Below are positions 31,332 to 40,868 of a stretch of 64,000 nt of DNA, in pieces. Below the pieces are notes generated by a model. That model was not told where the DNA came from, did no database searches, and worked only from the letters and a program-made list of their open reading frames with translations. Source of the DNA: Desulfarculaceae bacterium (GTDB taxonomy: Bacteria; Desulfobacterota; Desulfarculia; Desulfarculales; Desulfarculaceae). The stretch is taken from the NCBI GenBank assembly GCA_020444545.1, contig JAHLKT010000001.1, positions 1 to 64,000 on the forward strand, read 5' to 3'. A program made the position numbers and the translations under genes. Numbering within the stretch: position 1 is the stretch's first letter; each line of letters opens with the position of its first letter.

Positions 31332-34300
31332 TACAGAATTCCTTCCAGCAGGGCGTCGGTGCGGCTGAGCATACGATCATCCTCGTAGCCCTGCAGTTGG
31401 ATTGCCTGGGCCGGGCACTCGGCGGCGCAAACCCCGCAGCCCAGACACTGGGCGGGGTCGATCTCCGAGTAACCGTCGGCGTTGATGAATGGGATGGAGT
31501 AGGGGCAAGTGCGCACGCAGATGAGGCACGCGGCGCAGCGCTCGGGCATCACCTTGGCCACCGGGTTGTCCAGGACCAGGCTGAGCTGGCTGGCCAGGGT
31601 GAGCGCGCGGCCCGCCGCGGCCAGGCCCTGGGTGCGCGCCTCGGCCAGGGAGGCCGGGGCCAACACCGAACCGGCCGCGAACACGCCGGGGGCCGGGGTG
31701 TCCACCGGCTTGACCTTGGGATGCTCCTCCAGGAGGAAGCCGCCGGGGCCCTGTTGCAGGCGGAAGATGTCGCAAAGCTCCTCGGTGTTTTCGTCCGCGG
31801 CCAGCTGGGGTGTGCTGAGCACCAGGGCGCTGGGCTCCACCGCCAGGGGCTGGCCCAGGATGGGATCGGTGAACACCACCTCCAGGTTGCCGCCTTCCTG
31901 GCTGACCTGGGGCGGGTTGGCCGGATCGTAGCGCACGAAGAGCACGCCGGCCTCGCGGGCCTGGCGATAGGACAGCTCGGCCATGAAGGGCATGCGCATG
32001 TCGCGGTAGAGCACGAACACCTGGGCGTCGGGCTTTTGCTCCTTGATCCACAGGGCGTTCTTGATGGCGCTGCGGCAGCAGATGCGCCCGCAGGTCGGGT
32101 TCTGCTCGTTGCGGCTGCCCACGCACTGGATCATCACCACGGTGTCCAGCAGGTCGTCGCCGGCCTCGCCCTTGCCCAGGCGCTGCTCCATCTCCAGCTG
32201 GGTCATCACCCGGGAGTCGGTGCCGTAGAGGAACTCGCTGGGCTCGTAGCGCTTGGCGCCGGTGGCCAGAATGGTCACGCCGTGGGCGATCTGGCGGTAG
32301 TACATGCCCGGGCCGCTCTGCACGCCGGTCATGAAGTTGCCCACCTGGCCCTGATGGTCCACCACCAGGGTGTCGGTGAGAACCTCGATGTTCTCGGCGG
32401 CCTCGACCTGGGCCATCATCTCCTTGAGCTCGTCGGCCACGGGGCGGCCTTCCAGGGTGCGGAAGAGCTCCTTGGCCAGGCCGCCCAGCTGACGGCCCCG
32501 CTCCACCAGGTAGACCTTGATGCCCTGGGCGGCCAGGCTGAGCGCGGCGCTCATGCCGGCCACGCCGCCGCCCACCACCAGGGCGTCGGGGTTGAAGGGC
32601 AGCTTCACCGCGTGCATGGGCTGGGCCCGGCGCACGCCGGCCACGGCCATGCGCACCAGGGCGACGGCCTTGTCGGTGGCTGTGGTGCGGTCGTGGCGGT
32701 GGACCAGGGCGTCCTGGTCGCGGATGTTGGCCATCTCCAGCATGGCGCGGTTGAGCCCCGCGCGGCGCACCGCCTCGGCGAAGAGGTTGCCGTGGGTGCG
32801 GGGGCTATAGCCCGCCACCACCACGCGGTTGAGGTCGTGCTCGGCAATGGCCTCCACCAGCTTGTCCAGGCCGCGGGCGCCGTGGGCCAGCTCCAACTGG
32901 GTGCCGTAGACCACGCCGTCCCACTTGGAGGTGGCGGCCAGGACGGCATCCATGTCCACCGATTCCTTGACCACGTTGCCCCAGTCGGTGAGGAACACGC
33001 CGATGCGCGGCTCCTGGCCGGTGACCTTTTTCTCCAGGGGCAGGTCCTCGCTGGAGACCAGGCCGCGGGGCGGGGCCAGCACGGAGCTGGCCAGGCCGGT
33101 GGCGGCCGAGGCCGAGACCAGGGAGCTGGGGATGTCCTGCGGGCCCAGGGCCATGCCGCAGGCGTACACGCCGGGGCGCGAGGTGCTCACCGGCGCGAAG
33201 TCCGGGGCGGCCACGAATTTTTCGGGGGTCAGCTCGATGCCCAAGACCGCCGCCTGCTCGGCCGCGTCGTTGGGCGCGCAGAAGCCGGTGGCCAACACGA
33301 TGATGTCCAGGTGGGCCTCTTGCAGGTTGCCCGCGTCGTCCAGGTGGCTCAGCACCAGGTCGCCGCTTTGCTCGTTGCGCTCCACGGTGTGGGGCATACA
33401 GCGGGTGAACTTGACTCCCAGCTCGTTCTTGGCGCGCTGGTAGTAGAGCTCGTAGTCCTTGCCCATGGGCCGCATGTCCATGAAGAACACGTTGGCCTCG
33501 ATGTCGCGGTCAAAGTGCTCCAGGGCCCAGATGGCCTCCTTCATGGAGATCATGCAGCAGATGGAGGAGCAGTAGGCGTTGCCGCCGGGCTTGGTGGTGC
33601 GGCTGCCCGCGCACTGGATCCAGCCGATGCGGGTGGGCCGCCGGCCGTCGCTGGGGCGCTGGAAGGCGCCGCCGGTGGGCCCGGCCGCGCTCATGAGCTG
33701 CTCGAACTCCAGGCTGGTGATCACGTCCGGGAAGCGGTGGTAGCCGTACCACTCTTCCATGGGCGTGGGGTCCCAGACCTTGGCCCCGCTGGCCAGGATC
33801 ACCGAGCCCACCTCCAGCTGCTGGGAGCTGCCCTGCATCTCCAGGTCGATGGCGTCGGGATGGCAGACCTTGAGGCACTCGCCGCACTTGGTGCACTTGT
33901 CCATGTCGATGGAGAAGGCTTGCGGCGTGGCTTGGGGGTAGCGCAGGCAAGTGGGGCTGTTGGTGTCCAGCCCGGGAGTGAACACCACCGCGCCCTCCGG
34001 GCAGGCGGCCAGGCAGGCGCCGCAGGCGTTGCAGCGGTCGGTGTCGATGAAGCGGGGCTTGGTCTCGATGGTGGCCGTGAACTCGCCGGCCGAGCCCTGG
34101 AGCTCGCTCAGGCGGCTCATGGGCAGGGTGCTCACCCGCTGCAAGCCTCCGTTGCCGCCCCCTTCGGGCATCAGGTAACAGATGTTGCAGTCGTTGGTGG
34201 GGAACTGGCGGTCCAAAAGCGGCAAGAAGCCGCCCGGGGCCGGCTTCTCTTCGACGATGTACACCTGGCGTCCGGCCTCGGCCAGATCCAGCGAGGCTTT

Positions 34301-34369
34301 TATTCCGGCGATACCGCCGCCAAGCACTAGTACAGCGTTGCTGGTGCGAGGGGAGTCGTTTTTAAGCAT
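31331..34369 (-). CDS. HdrA-like FAD/iron-sulfur electron-transfer protein (tandem HdrA fusion)
   Basis: 1012 aa, about 1.5 times a normal HdrA. The first unit (about 1-450) has an FAD loop VLGGGIAGIKASLDLAEAG, two ferredoxin clusters RCNACGACLAACP and KCTKCGECLKVCHP, and CSSICCMISMKEA. The second unit (about 455-1012) has the complete HdrA order: an N-terminal domain starting IGVFLTDWG, LNRVVVAGYSPRTHGNLF, a second FAD loop VVGGGVAGMSAALSLAAQG, CGRICCRSAIKNAL, and C-terminal [4Fe-4S] motifs RCAACLICVRTCP and QCLGCGVCAAECP. Cys residues usual in the HdrA N-terminal cluster (CHCG, CS) are missing in the second unit. It feeds MvhD/MetVF. HdrB and HdrC are not present. Confidence 0.9.
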   Translation of the reverse strand: MLKNDSPRTSNAVLVLGGGIAGIKASLDLAEAGRQVYIVEEKPAPGGFLPLLDRQFPTNDCNICYLMPEGGGNGGLQRVSTLPMSRLSELQGSAGEFTATIETKPRFIDTDRCNACGACLAACPEGAVVFTPGLDTNSPTCLRYPQATPQAFSIDMDKCTKCGECLKVCHPDAIDLEMQGSSQQLEVGSVILASGAKVWDPTPMEEWYGYHRFPDVITSLEFEQLMSAAGPTGGAFQRPSDGRRPTRIGWIQCAGSRTTKPGGNAYCSSICCMISMKEAIWALEHFDRDIEANVFFMDMRPMGKDYELYYQRAKNELGVKFTRCMPHTVERNEQSGDLVLSHLDDAGNLQEAHLDIIVLATGFCAPNDAAEQAAVLGIELTPEKFVAAPDFAPVSTSRPGVYACGMALGPQDIPSSLVSASAATGLASSVLAPPRGLVSSEDLPLEKKVTGQEPRIGVFLTDWGNVVKESVDMDAVLAATSKWDGVVYGTQLELAHGARGLDKLVEAIAEHDLNRVVVAGYSPRTHGNLFAEAVRRAGLNRAMLEMANIRDQDALVHRHDRTTATDKAVALVRMAVAGVRRAQPMHAVKLPFNPDALVVGGGVAGMSAALSLAAQGIKVYLVERGRQLGGLAKELFRTLEGRPVADELKEMMAQVEAAENIEVLTDTLVVDHQGQVGNFMTGVQSGPGMYYRQIAHGVTILATGAKRYEPSEFLYGTDSRVMTQLEMEQRLGKGEAGDDLLDTVVMIQCVGSRNEQNPTCGRICCRSAIKNALWIKEQKPDAQVFVLYRDMRMPFMAELSYRQAREAGVLFVRYDPANPPQVSQEGGNLEVVFTDPILGQPLAVEPSALVLSTPQLAADENTEELCDIFRLQQGPGGFLLEEHPKVKPVDTPAPGVFAAGSVLAPASLAEARTQGLAAAGRALTLASQLSLVLDNPVAKVMPERCAACLICVRTCPYSIPFINADGYSEIDPAQCLGCGVCAAECPAQAIQLQGYEDDRMLSRTDALLEGIL

Positions 34370-34419
34370 TGTATCAGGGCCTTTCCGGCAAGGATGGGCG
34401 TTGGCGGGTAGCCCGCGCC

Positions 34420-35292
34420 TTACCGAGTTGCCAAATCAAGGATGTCAGGGAGGCGGTCTTCCCACCCGGCGGTGACGATGAGGGCTCCCTGGCAGTGCTC
34501 CTTGAGCCCCTGGATCGTCTCGGCCGCGATCTTCACGGCCTCGGCGGGCCGGTCGCTGGCCCCCCGAATGCGCCGGATGGTTTCTTCGCCCACTTTAACG
34601 CCGGGCATGTTCTCGTTGAGGTAACGAGCCATGCCCACGGATTTCAGAAGCAGCACGCTGGCCATGACCACCGCGCCGGAGTCGCCCAGCTCGCCCATGA
34701 AGACCGCGAAGTCCTCCAGGGAGAACACGGGGGGCGCGATGAGGAAGCTGGCCCCCATCTCCACCGCTTGGCGCGCCTCGGCGGCGCGGGCCGCGGCCGA
34801 GGCCTGGTCGGTCCAGGGGCCGATGGCCGCGCCCAACACGAAGCTGGGCGTGCCTTGCAGCTCGCGGCCGCCCATGTCGCGTCCCTGGCCGAGGCCGCCT
34901 GCGGCCTCCAGGAACTGGGCCGGGGTAAGATCCTGCACCGCCTTGGCGCCGGGCTGGTCGCCCAGCTCCAGGGCCTCGCCCTCGGTGGCCATCACGTTGG
35001 GCATTCCCAACACGTGGGCGGCCAGAAGGTCGCCCTGCAGGGCCAGGCGGTTGCGGTCGCGGCAGGAGAAGGAGAGGATGGTCTCCAAGCCGAGGTCCTT
35101 GAGGATGAGCGCGCCGGCCAATGCGGACAGACGCATGACGGCATGACTCAGGTCCGGCACCAGAACGGCATCCACTCTGCCCTTCAGGCGATCGGCATTG
35201 TTAACGAAAGCGGAGAGGTCCACCCCCTTGGGGGTCTCCATCTCAGCTAAGTAACAGAAGTCTTTGCTCTTCAGCTTCTTCGCAAAGGCCAT
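34420..35292 (-). CDS. MetF-like methylenetetrahydrofolate reductase paralogue
   Basis: 290 aa from ATG 35292, preceded by AGGAAGGAA; a longer start at 35343 has no ribosome site. It follows the MetF fold (YLAEMETPKGVDLSAF with the catalytic Glu region, FSCRDRNRLALQGDLLAAHVLG) but departs in the later part: NVMATEGEALELGD replaces the usual SGDHP loop and substrate residues vary. It lies 50 nt upstream of the HdrA-like gene on the same strand and so belongs to the same operon as the true metF. It may be a MetF with another pterin or partner, or an inactive regulatory copy. Confidence 0.8.
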   Translation of the reverse strand: MAFAKKLKSKDFCYLAEMETPKGVDLSAFVNNADRLKGRVDAVLVPDLSHAVMRLSALAGALILKDLGLETILSFSCRDRNRLALQGDLLAAHVLGMPNVMATEGEALELGDQPGAKAVQDLTPAQFLEAAGGLGQGRDMGGRELQGTPSFVLGAAIGPWTDQASAAARAAEARQAVEMGASFLIAPPVFSLEDFAVFMGELGDSGAVVMASVLLLKSVGMARYLNENMPGVKVGEETIRRIRGASDRPAEAVKIAAETIQGLKEHCQGALIVTAGWEDRLPDILDLATR

Positions 35293-35496
35293 ATGCTTTC
35301 CTTCCTGTTGGGCCGGCGGGCAGGCCGACCTGTAGCCTTCCACTAAACCACATTTAAAACAGTATTTTAATAACCTTTTAACCAGTCGAAATTATATATT
35401 ATTCATTACGTAGGCATTAAATTACCTACATAAGGTTTACCTAACTTTAATCCTTGGCTTTCCATATACCCAAACCCGACCCGGCGCAAGCACAAT

Positions 35497-35514
35497 TTGT
35501 GATTTTTCTTACAA
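35497..35514. promoter_or_regulatory. Rex-like palindromic site
   Basis: TTGTGA-TTTTTC-TTACAA is an 18-bp palindrome with one mismatch from the Rex pattern TTGTGA-N6-TCACAA. Rex is the NADH/NAD-sensing repressor of many sulfate reducers' energy genes. It lies about 205 nt upstream of the MetF-like/HdrA operon, further than a normal operator, so a transcription start between must be assumed. Confidence 0.35.
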
Positions 35515-35858
35515 ACACAAACCGTTTTCCTATGAATTAATGTTCAGACAATCGCCCGCTTCGGCCCGGGCAAAACGCAACGAAACTTAATCTCAAAAAT
35601 CAGAAAACCAAAAGGCCTCCAACTGAGGCGAATTGCACTGCACCGTCTTCATGGGGCCCGGATGCGGTTGTTTGCCCCGGAGCGCGCCAAAACGCCACAT
35701 GCCCAGGCAAGCCACCGAATACACACGCCAATTAGGACCGTGCCCTGCGTGGGGCCTTTGCCAACGCTGTCTTTTGCTCATAATCGCACAGTAAGCACGA
35801 AGGCGCCAGAATTAATTTAGCATGTATAATTAATGCGTTACGCCATAAAAAATTACCT

Positions 35859-35874
35859 TGGCACGCCTCCTGCT
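35859..35874 (+). promoter_or_regulatory. Sigma-54 promoter of the GcvH-like gene
   Basis: TGGCACG-CCTC-CTGCT: the -24 half is perfect and the -12 half differs from TTGCT by one base, with the exact spacing. It is 54 nt before the ATG at 35928. The NtrC-type regulator encoded at 37528-38880 is the obvious candidate activator. Confidence 0.8.
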
Positions 35875-35927
35875 CTATACAGCGGCAAGATTGAACCAAA
35901 TGCGCCGGGACGGCGGGGAGGCGGAAA

Positions 35928-36860
35928 ATGGCCAAGGTAGTGAACATCAAGAAGTCCAAGCTGCCCATGGTGTTCAACATGAGCGACCAGGAGTGCCTGT
36001 GGTCCAAGGCCGGGGTGACCGCGCCCCGTATGTGCCACAACGCCTTTGACTGCATGAGCTGCTCGTTCGACAAGTCCATGCAGCGCAAGAAGAGCATGGG
36101 CAGGGTGGCCGCAGGGCTGGACGAGCTGCCCGGCGAGGAGCACTGGACCCGCGAGAACTGGGTGCACACCCCGCCCGAGGAGCGCTACTGCCGCCACATG
36201 CTCACCGGCCGGGTTTCCAGCAAGCTGTGCATCAACGCCTACAACTGCGCCAGCTGCCACTATGACCAGATGCTCGACGAGCAGCTCTTGTCCGAGGCGG
36301 CGGACAAGCCCCGCCTGGCCGAGGCGGCCGGCTTCGAGCTGCCCCCCAGCTACTACTTCCACGACGGCCACACCTGGGCCCGGGTGGAGTACGGCGGCCG
36401 CATCCGGGTGGGGGTGGACGACCTGACCGCCCGCCTGTTCGGCCCGGCCGACGAGTACCGCCTGCCCGAGCTGGGCATGGCCGCCCGGGGCGGGGGCCTG
36501 GAGCTGGGCTTCTCGCGCTCGGGCCACGCGGCCCGCGCCGCCTGCCCGGTGGAGGGCGTGGTGGTGGCGCGCAACCCCGAGGTGCTCAAGCACCCCGAGG
36601 CGGTCAACCGCTACCCCTACGAGGAGGGCTGGCTGCTCCTGCTGGAGCCCACCCGCATGCAGCGGGACCTCAAGGGCCTGCACACCGGCGAGGAAAGCGT
36701 GCACTGGATGGAGGCCGAGGCTCAGCGCCTCTCGGACGTGATCACCGCCGAGACCGGCCAACGCCTGGCCGCCACCGGCGGCCGGGTGGTGGAGGACGTA
36801 TTCGGCGCGGTGAGCCACCTGGACTGGGACGCGCTGGTGGACGGGTTCCTCAAGAAGTAA
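35928..36860 (+). CDS. GcvH-like domain protein with duplicated Cys motif
   Basis: 310 aa. The N-terminal part carries two copies of C-x12-C-x5-C-x2-C (C23, C36, C42, C45 and C88, C101, C107, C110), each inside CxNAxxCxSC. Residues about 145-265 resemble glycine-cleavage H protein (YYFHDGHTWARVEYGGRIRVGVDD, PVEGVVVARNPEVLKHPEAVNRYPYEEGW), but the lipoylated Lys of GcvH is not present: the loop reads SGHAARAACPVEG. It therefore cannot be a normal lipoyl carrier. GGGAGGCGG precedes the start and a sigma-54 promoter lies 54 nt upstream. The Cys clusters suggest Fe-S or zinc binding. The function is unknown. Confidence 0.82.
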   Translation: MAKVVNIKKSKLPMVFNMSDQECLWSKAGVTAPRMCHNAFDCMSCSFDKSMQRKKSMGRVAAGLDELPGEEHWTRENWVHTPPEERYCRHMLTGRVSSKLCINAYNCASCHYDQMLDEQLLSEAADKPRLAEAAGFELPPSYYFHDGHTWARVEYGGRIRVGVDDLTARLFGPADEYRLPELGMAARGGGLELGFSRSGHAARAACPVEGVVVARNPEVLKHPEAVNRYPYEEGWLLLLEPTRMQRDLKGLHTGEESVHWMEAEAQRLSDVITAETGQRLAATGGRVVEDVFGAVSHLDWDALVDGFLKK

Positions 36861-36894
36861 TAGATGCGGGCGCCCCTGGCGGGCGCCTGCCCAA

Positions 36895-37479
36895 CTAGCC
36901 GATGAGGGCCAGGCGCTTGCGGGCGGCCTGGCCCCGGCACGTGGGGCACAGGGAAAGCTCCAGGCGGTCCAGCTTGTCCAGACCGGCCGAGAAGTTCATC
37001 AGACAGCGGGGCGCGCGGCAGTGGGTGAGGCCCAGGAGGTGGGCGGACTCGTGCAGGGCCACCTTGGCCGCCCGCTCCAGGAGCAGGGCGCGGGGCACGG
37101 GCTGGCTCCCCTCCCCTTGCCCCAGGCGGTGCAGGGAGACCACCGCGGCCCGGCCCTCCAGCTGGGCCTCGCCGAAAACGTGGCTGAGAAAGGGCAAGCA
37201 GAGGTCATGGCGGGTGAGCCCCAGGCACAGGGGGGGCGGCGTGGGCCGCTGGGCCAGCTCTTGCAGGATCAGGCTTGCGTCGTACTGCCCCCGGGCCGGG
37301 ACCAGGGCGTGCTCCGGCTCGGGCGCGGGGGGGGCCAGGTCGGCGTCGAGCCCCAGGATGGCCTGGAGGTTGGCCGCCACCACCGCCGCCGCGGTCTGGT
37401 TGACCGCGCCCAGGGGCACCACCTCCACCAAAGCGCCGGGCGGGGCGGGGGGGACCATGCCGTGATCAGCATCCATCAT
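36895..37479 (-). CDS. Archaemetzincin-family zinc metalloprotease
   Basis: 194 aa. The metzincin motif is H143-ESA-H147-LLG-LT-H153, immediately followed by C154-x4-C159-LM161, and a later CPTC (C178, C181), the second zinc site of archaemetzincins. The Met-turn equivalent is LMNFS. It lacks a signal peptide and is presumably cytoplasmic. Family members are aminopeptidases of small proteins or peptides with little-known biology. It lies convergent to the GcvH-like gene (34 nt) and downstream of the NtrC-type regulator. Confidence 0.88.
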   Translation of the reverse strand: MMDADHGMVPPAPPGALVEVVPLGAVNQTAAAVVAANLQAILGLDADLAPPAPEPEHALVPARGQYDASLILQELAQRPTPPPLCLGLTRHDLCLPFLSHVFGEAQLEGRAAVVSLHRLGQGEGSQPVPRALLLERAAKVALHESAHLLGLTHCRAPRCLMNFSAGLDKLDRLELSLCPTCRGQAARKRLALIG

Positions 37480-37527
37480 CTATAGGTGCCACCGCCAAGC
37501 CGGTTTGGCAAGGGCCGGAGCGCGGCC

Positions 37528-38876
<1,349 letters not shown>

Positions 38877-38880
<4 letters not shown>

Positions 38881-40424
38881 GGCTTGCCTCCTTTGGCTTG
38901 CTCGCGCGCCTCCAGGGCGGGCAGGCGCACCCGGAACAGGGCCCCCTGCCCCGGGCTGCTCTCCACCTCCACCTCGCCGCCGTGCTCGCGCACGATGCCG
39001 TAGACCATGCTCAGGCCCAGGCCCACCCCGTGGCCCCGGGTCTTGGTGGAGAAGAAGGGCTCGAAAATCTGGGACAGGTTTTCCTGGGAGATGCCCTCCC
39101 CGCTGTCGGCGAACTCCAAGAGCACCTGGCCCTCGTCATTTCCCTTGCCCCCCCAGATGCCCAACTCGCCACCCTCGGGCATGGCCTCGATGGCGTTGAA
39201 CACCAGGTTGGTGAGCACCTGCTGGAGCTGCGACGAGTCGCCCCAGACCAGCAGGGGCTCGTCCTGTAATTGCAGGGAAAGCTCCACCCCGCCCAGTTCC
39301 ATGCGGTGGTTGGTCAGGGTGATGGTGGTCCTGAGCAGTTCGCCCAGGTCCACGATGCGCGGGGTGAGCTGGTTCTGGCGGGCGAAGGAGAGCAGGTTGC
39401 CCACGATGCGGCTGCAACGCTCCGCCTCCTGGGAGCACAGGCCCAGGTACTCGCGGTACTGACGTATGTCCGCCGCCGAAGGCTTGCCCTGCCCCAACCC
39501 CTTGTGGATCAGCTTGGTGAAGTTGAGGATCGAGGCGATGGGGTTGTTGATCTCGTGGGCCACCGAGGCCACCAGCTTGCCCAGGGCGATGAGCTTGTCT
39601 TCCTGCACCAGGGCGGCCAGGTCGGCCTTGATGGCTTTGGCGCGCCGTTCCACCCGCCGCGAGAGGTCGTCGGTGATGTCGCGGAACAGCTCCAGCACCT
39701 GCACCACCTCGCCCTGGCGGTTGACCAGGGGGAAGGTGGACACGTCGCAGTAGTGGGTGCTGCCGTCGGGCTGCACGTGCTCGTGGATGGCGTGGGCGCT
39801 CTTGCCCGTGGCCAGGGTTTGCTTCATGGGGCAGGGGGTGTCCGGGCTGTCGCAGGGGGTGAGCGACTGGTGGCTGACCTGGAAGCAGTAGCGTCCCAGG
39901 GCCTCCTCGCGGCCGATGCCCGCCGCGTCCAGGGCCGCCTGGTTGGCCCGGGCGATGCGGTAGTCCGGGTCCAGCACCATCACCCCCTCGCTGGTGCCCT
40001 CGATGAGAGCCTGGGCAAAGGAGTGGGCCACGCTTACCTCGTCCTCGCGCTCCTCCAGCTCCTGGTAGATGGCCACGATGTCGTGGAACAGGCGCGAGGC
40101 GGTGTGGCCGATCACCTTGGCCGAGTCGGGGTTGTTGTCGGCCAGGTTGTTCAAGAGCTCCTGGTCGTCGGTCAGCTCGATGATGAGGTCAAGGTCTTCC
40201 AAGGTGCACAGCTCCGAGCATTCGGTGGTGGTGAACAGGCCCCGGTCGCGGGCTTGCCGAATGCCCACCGCCTGGGGGTTAAGGTCGGCCACCCCCACCA
40301 CCTGGACCTGCAAGCGCTTCAGGCGCTGCGAGTCCAACATGTTGAGCACCGACTGGCAGCGTTGGCCGCCGCCGATGATGGCCAGGCGCATGGGCCGCCT
40401 CTCCTCTGGTGTCCCTATGGTCAT
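38877..40424 (-). CDS. Sensor histidine kinase with N-terminal Rossmann domain and Cys-rich PAS
   Basis: 515 aa from ATG 40424, preceded by GGAGGGG. Residues about 12-120 form a Rossmann-like unit (MRLAIIGGGQRCQSVLNML, VGVADLNPQAVGI) as in dinucleotide-binding oxidoreductases. PAS at about 125-255 has C180, C191 and C198. The kinase has H290 in SVAHEINNPI, an N-box LVFNAIEAMPEGG and G-boxes DSGEGISQEN and GVGLGLSM. A Rossmann sensor on a kinase suggests that NAD(P) or a metabolite derived from it is the signal; this is inference. The regulator gene follows with a 4-nt overlap, and a sigma-54 promoter lies at 40488-40503. Confidence 0.9.
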
Positions 40425-40868
40425 CGCCCCCTCCATGGCTCCGAAAAACCGAACCTACCCCTCCGGAGCTTTGTCTCTATAAATAGATACAAGGCCCGTG
40501 CCAAGCGGGCGTCGGCTAATTTGGCCTGTATTACCAGCATGTTGCTAATATGCCTCCGCAAGAGGGCTGGCGGGGGCATTGCAAGATGAAAGATGCGCGG
40601 GGCGGATTTTGGCGCATCGCGGCTGGGCGGCGGGGGATCCAAGGCATATATCCGCAGGGAATGGCAAAGCAAAACAGGCTGTTAGGCGCGAAAAGCCACG
40701 CGGGAGGCCGCGCAAAAGTAGGTGCGGCAAATTGCCTGGGCAGATTGCAGCGGCGGGAAATGGTTTCATTCTGCAAGACCGGGTCACGCTTGCAGGGGCA
40801 CGCAAAAGGCACAAGCACACAACATGAAGTAACTTGACCGGCCCCAGCCCCCCAGATATAGTGGTTTC
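40425..40868. other. Divergent intergenic region between kinase and recJ
   Basis: 444 nt without a plausible gene; overlapping short frames on both strands lack ribosome sites. The left part contains the sigma-54 promoter of the kinase operon. Further upstream (40530-40620) several TTGC/GCAA half-sites and a GCATGTTGCTAATATGC near-palindrome (40538-40554) could be activator sites. No promoter for recJ was recognised with confidence. Confidence 0.5.
40488..40503 (-). promoter_or_regulatory. Sigma-54 promoter of the kinase/NtrC operon
   Basis: On the minus strand TGGCACG (40503-40497), a 4-nt spacer GGCC and TTGTA (40492-40488) match the -24/-12 consensus. It lies about 64 nt before the kinase start codon, implying that the two-component operon is itself sigma-54 dependent. 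Confidence 0.8.

Larger units (their letters stand above)
35293..35927. other. AT-rich divergent intergenic region with regulatory sites
   Basis: 635 nt without a credible gene, much lower in GC than the flanks. Right of the MetF-like start there is a dyad GTAGG-N10-CCTAC (about 35412-35431) with nearby TAGGTAA repeats, then a Rex-like palindrome (35497-35514), and near the right end a sigma-54 promoter (35859-35874). The middle (35600-35760) shows nothing recognisable; two short frames there (minus strand) lack coding character. Confidence 0.6.

Noticed and set aside
31397-34330. 977-codon plus-strand open frame
   Set aside because: Antisense shadow of the HdrA-like gene; its composition (Gly/Ala/His/Gln/Val-rich) and lack of motifs are typical of high-GC mirror frames.
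35593-36169. Short minus-strand genes in the 35.3-35.9 kb gap
   Set aside because: Frames of 62 and 145 codons lack ribosome sites; the longer one runs antisense into the GcvH-like gene.
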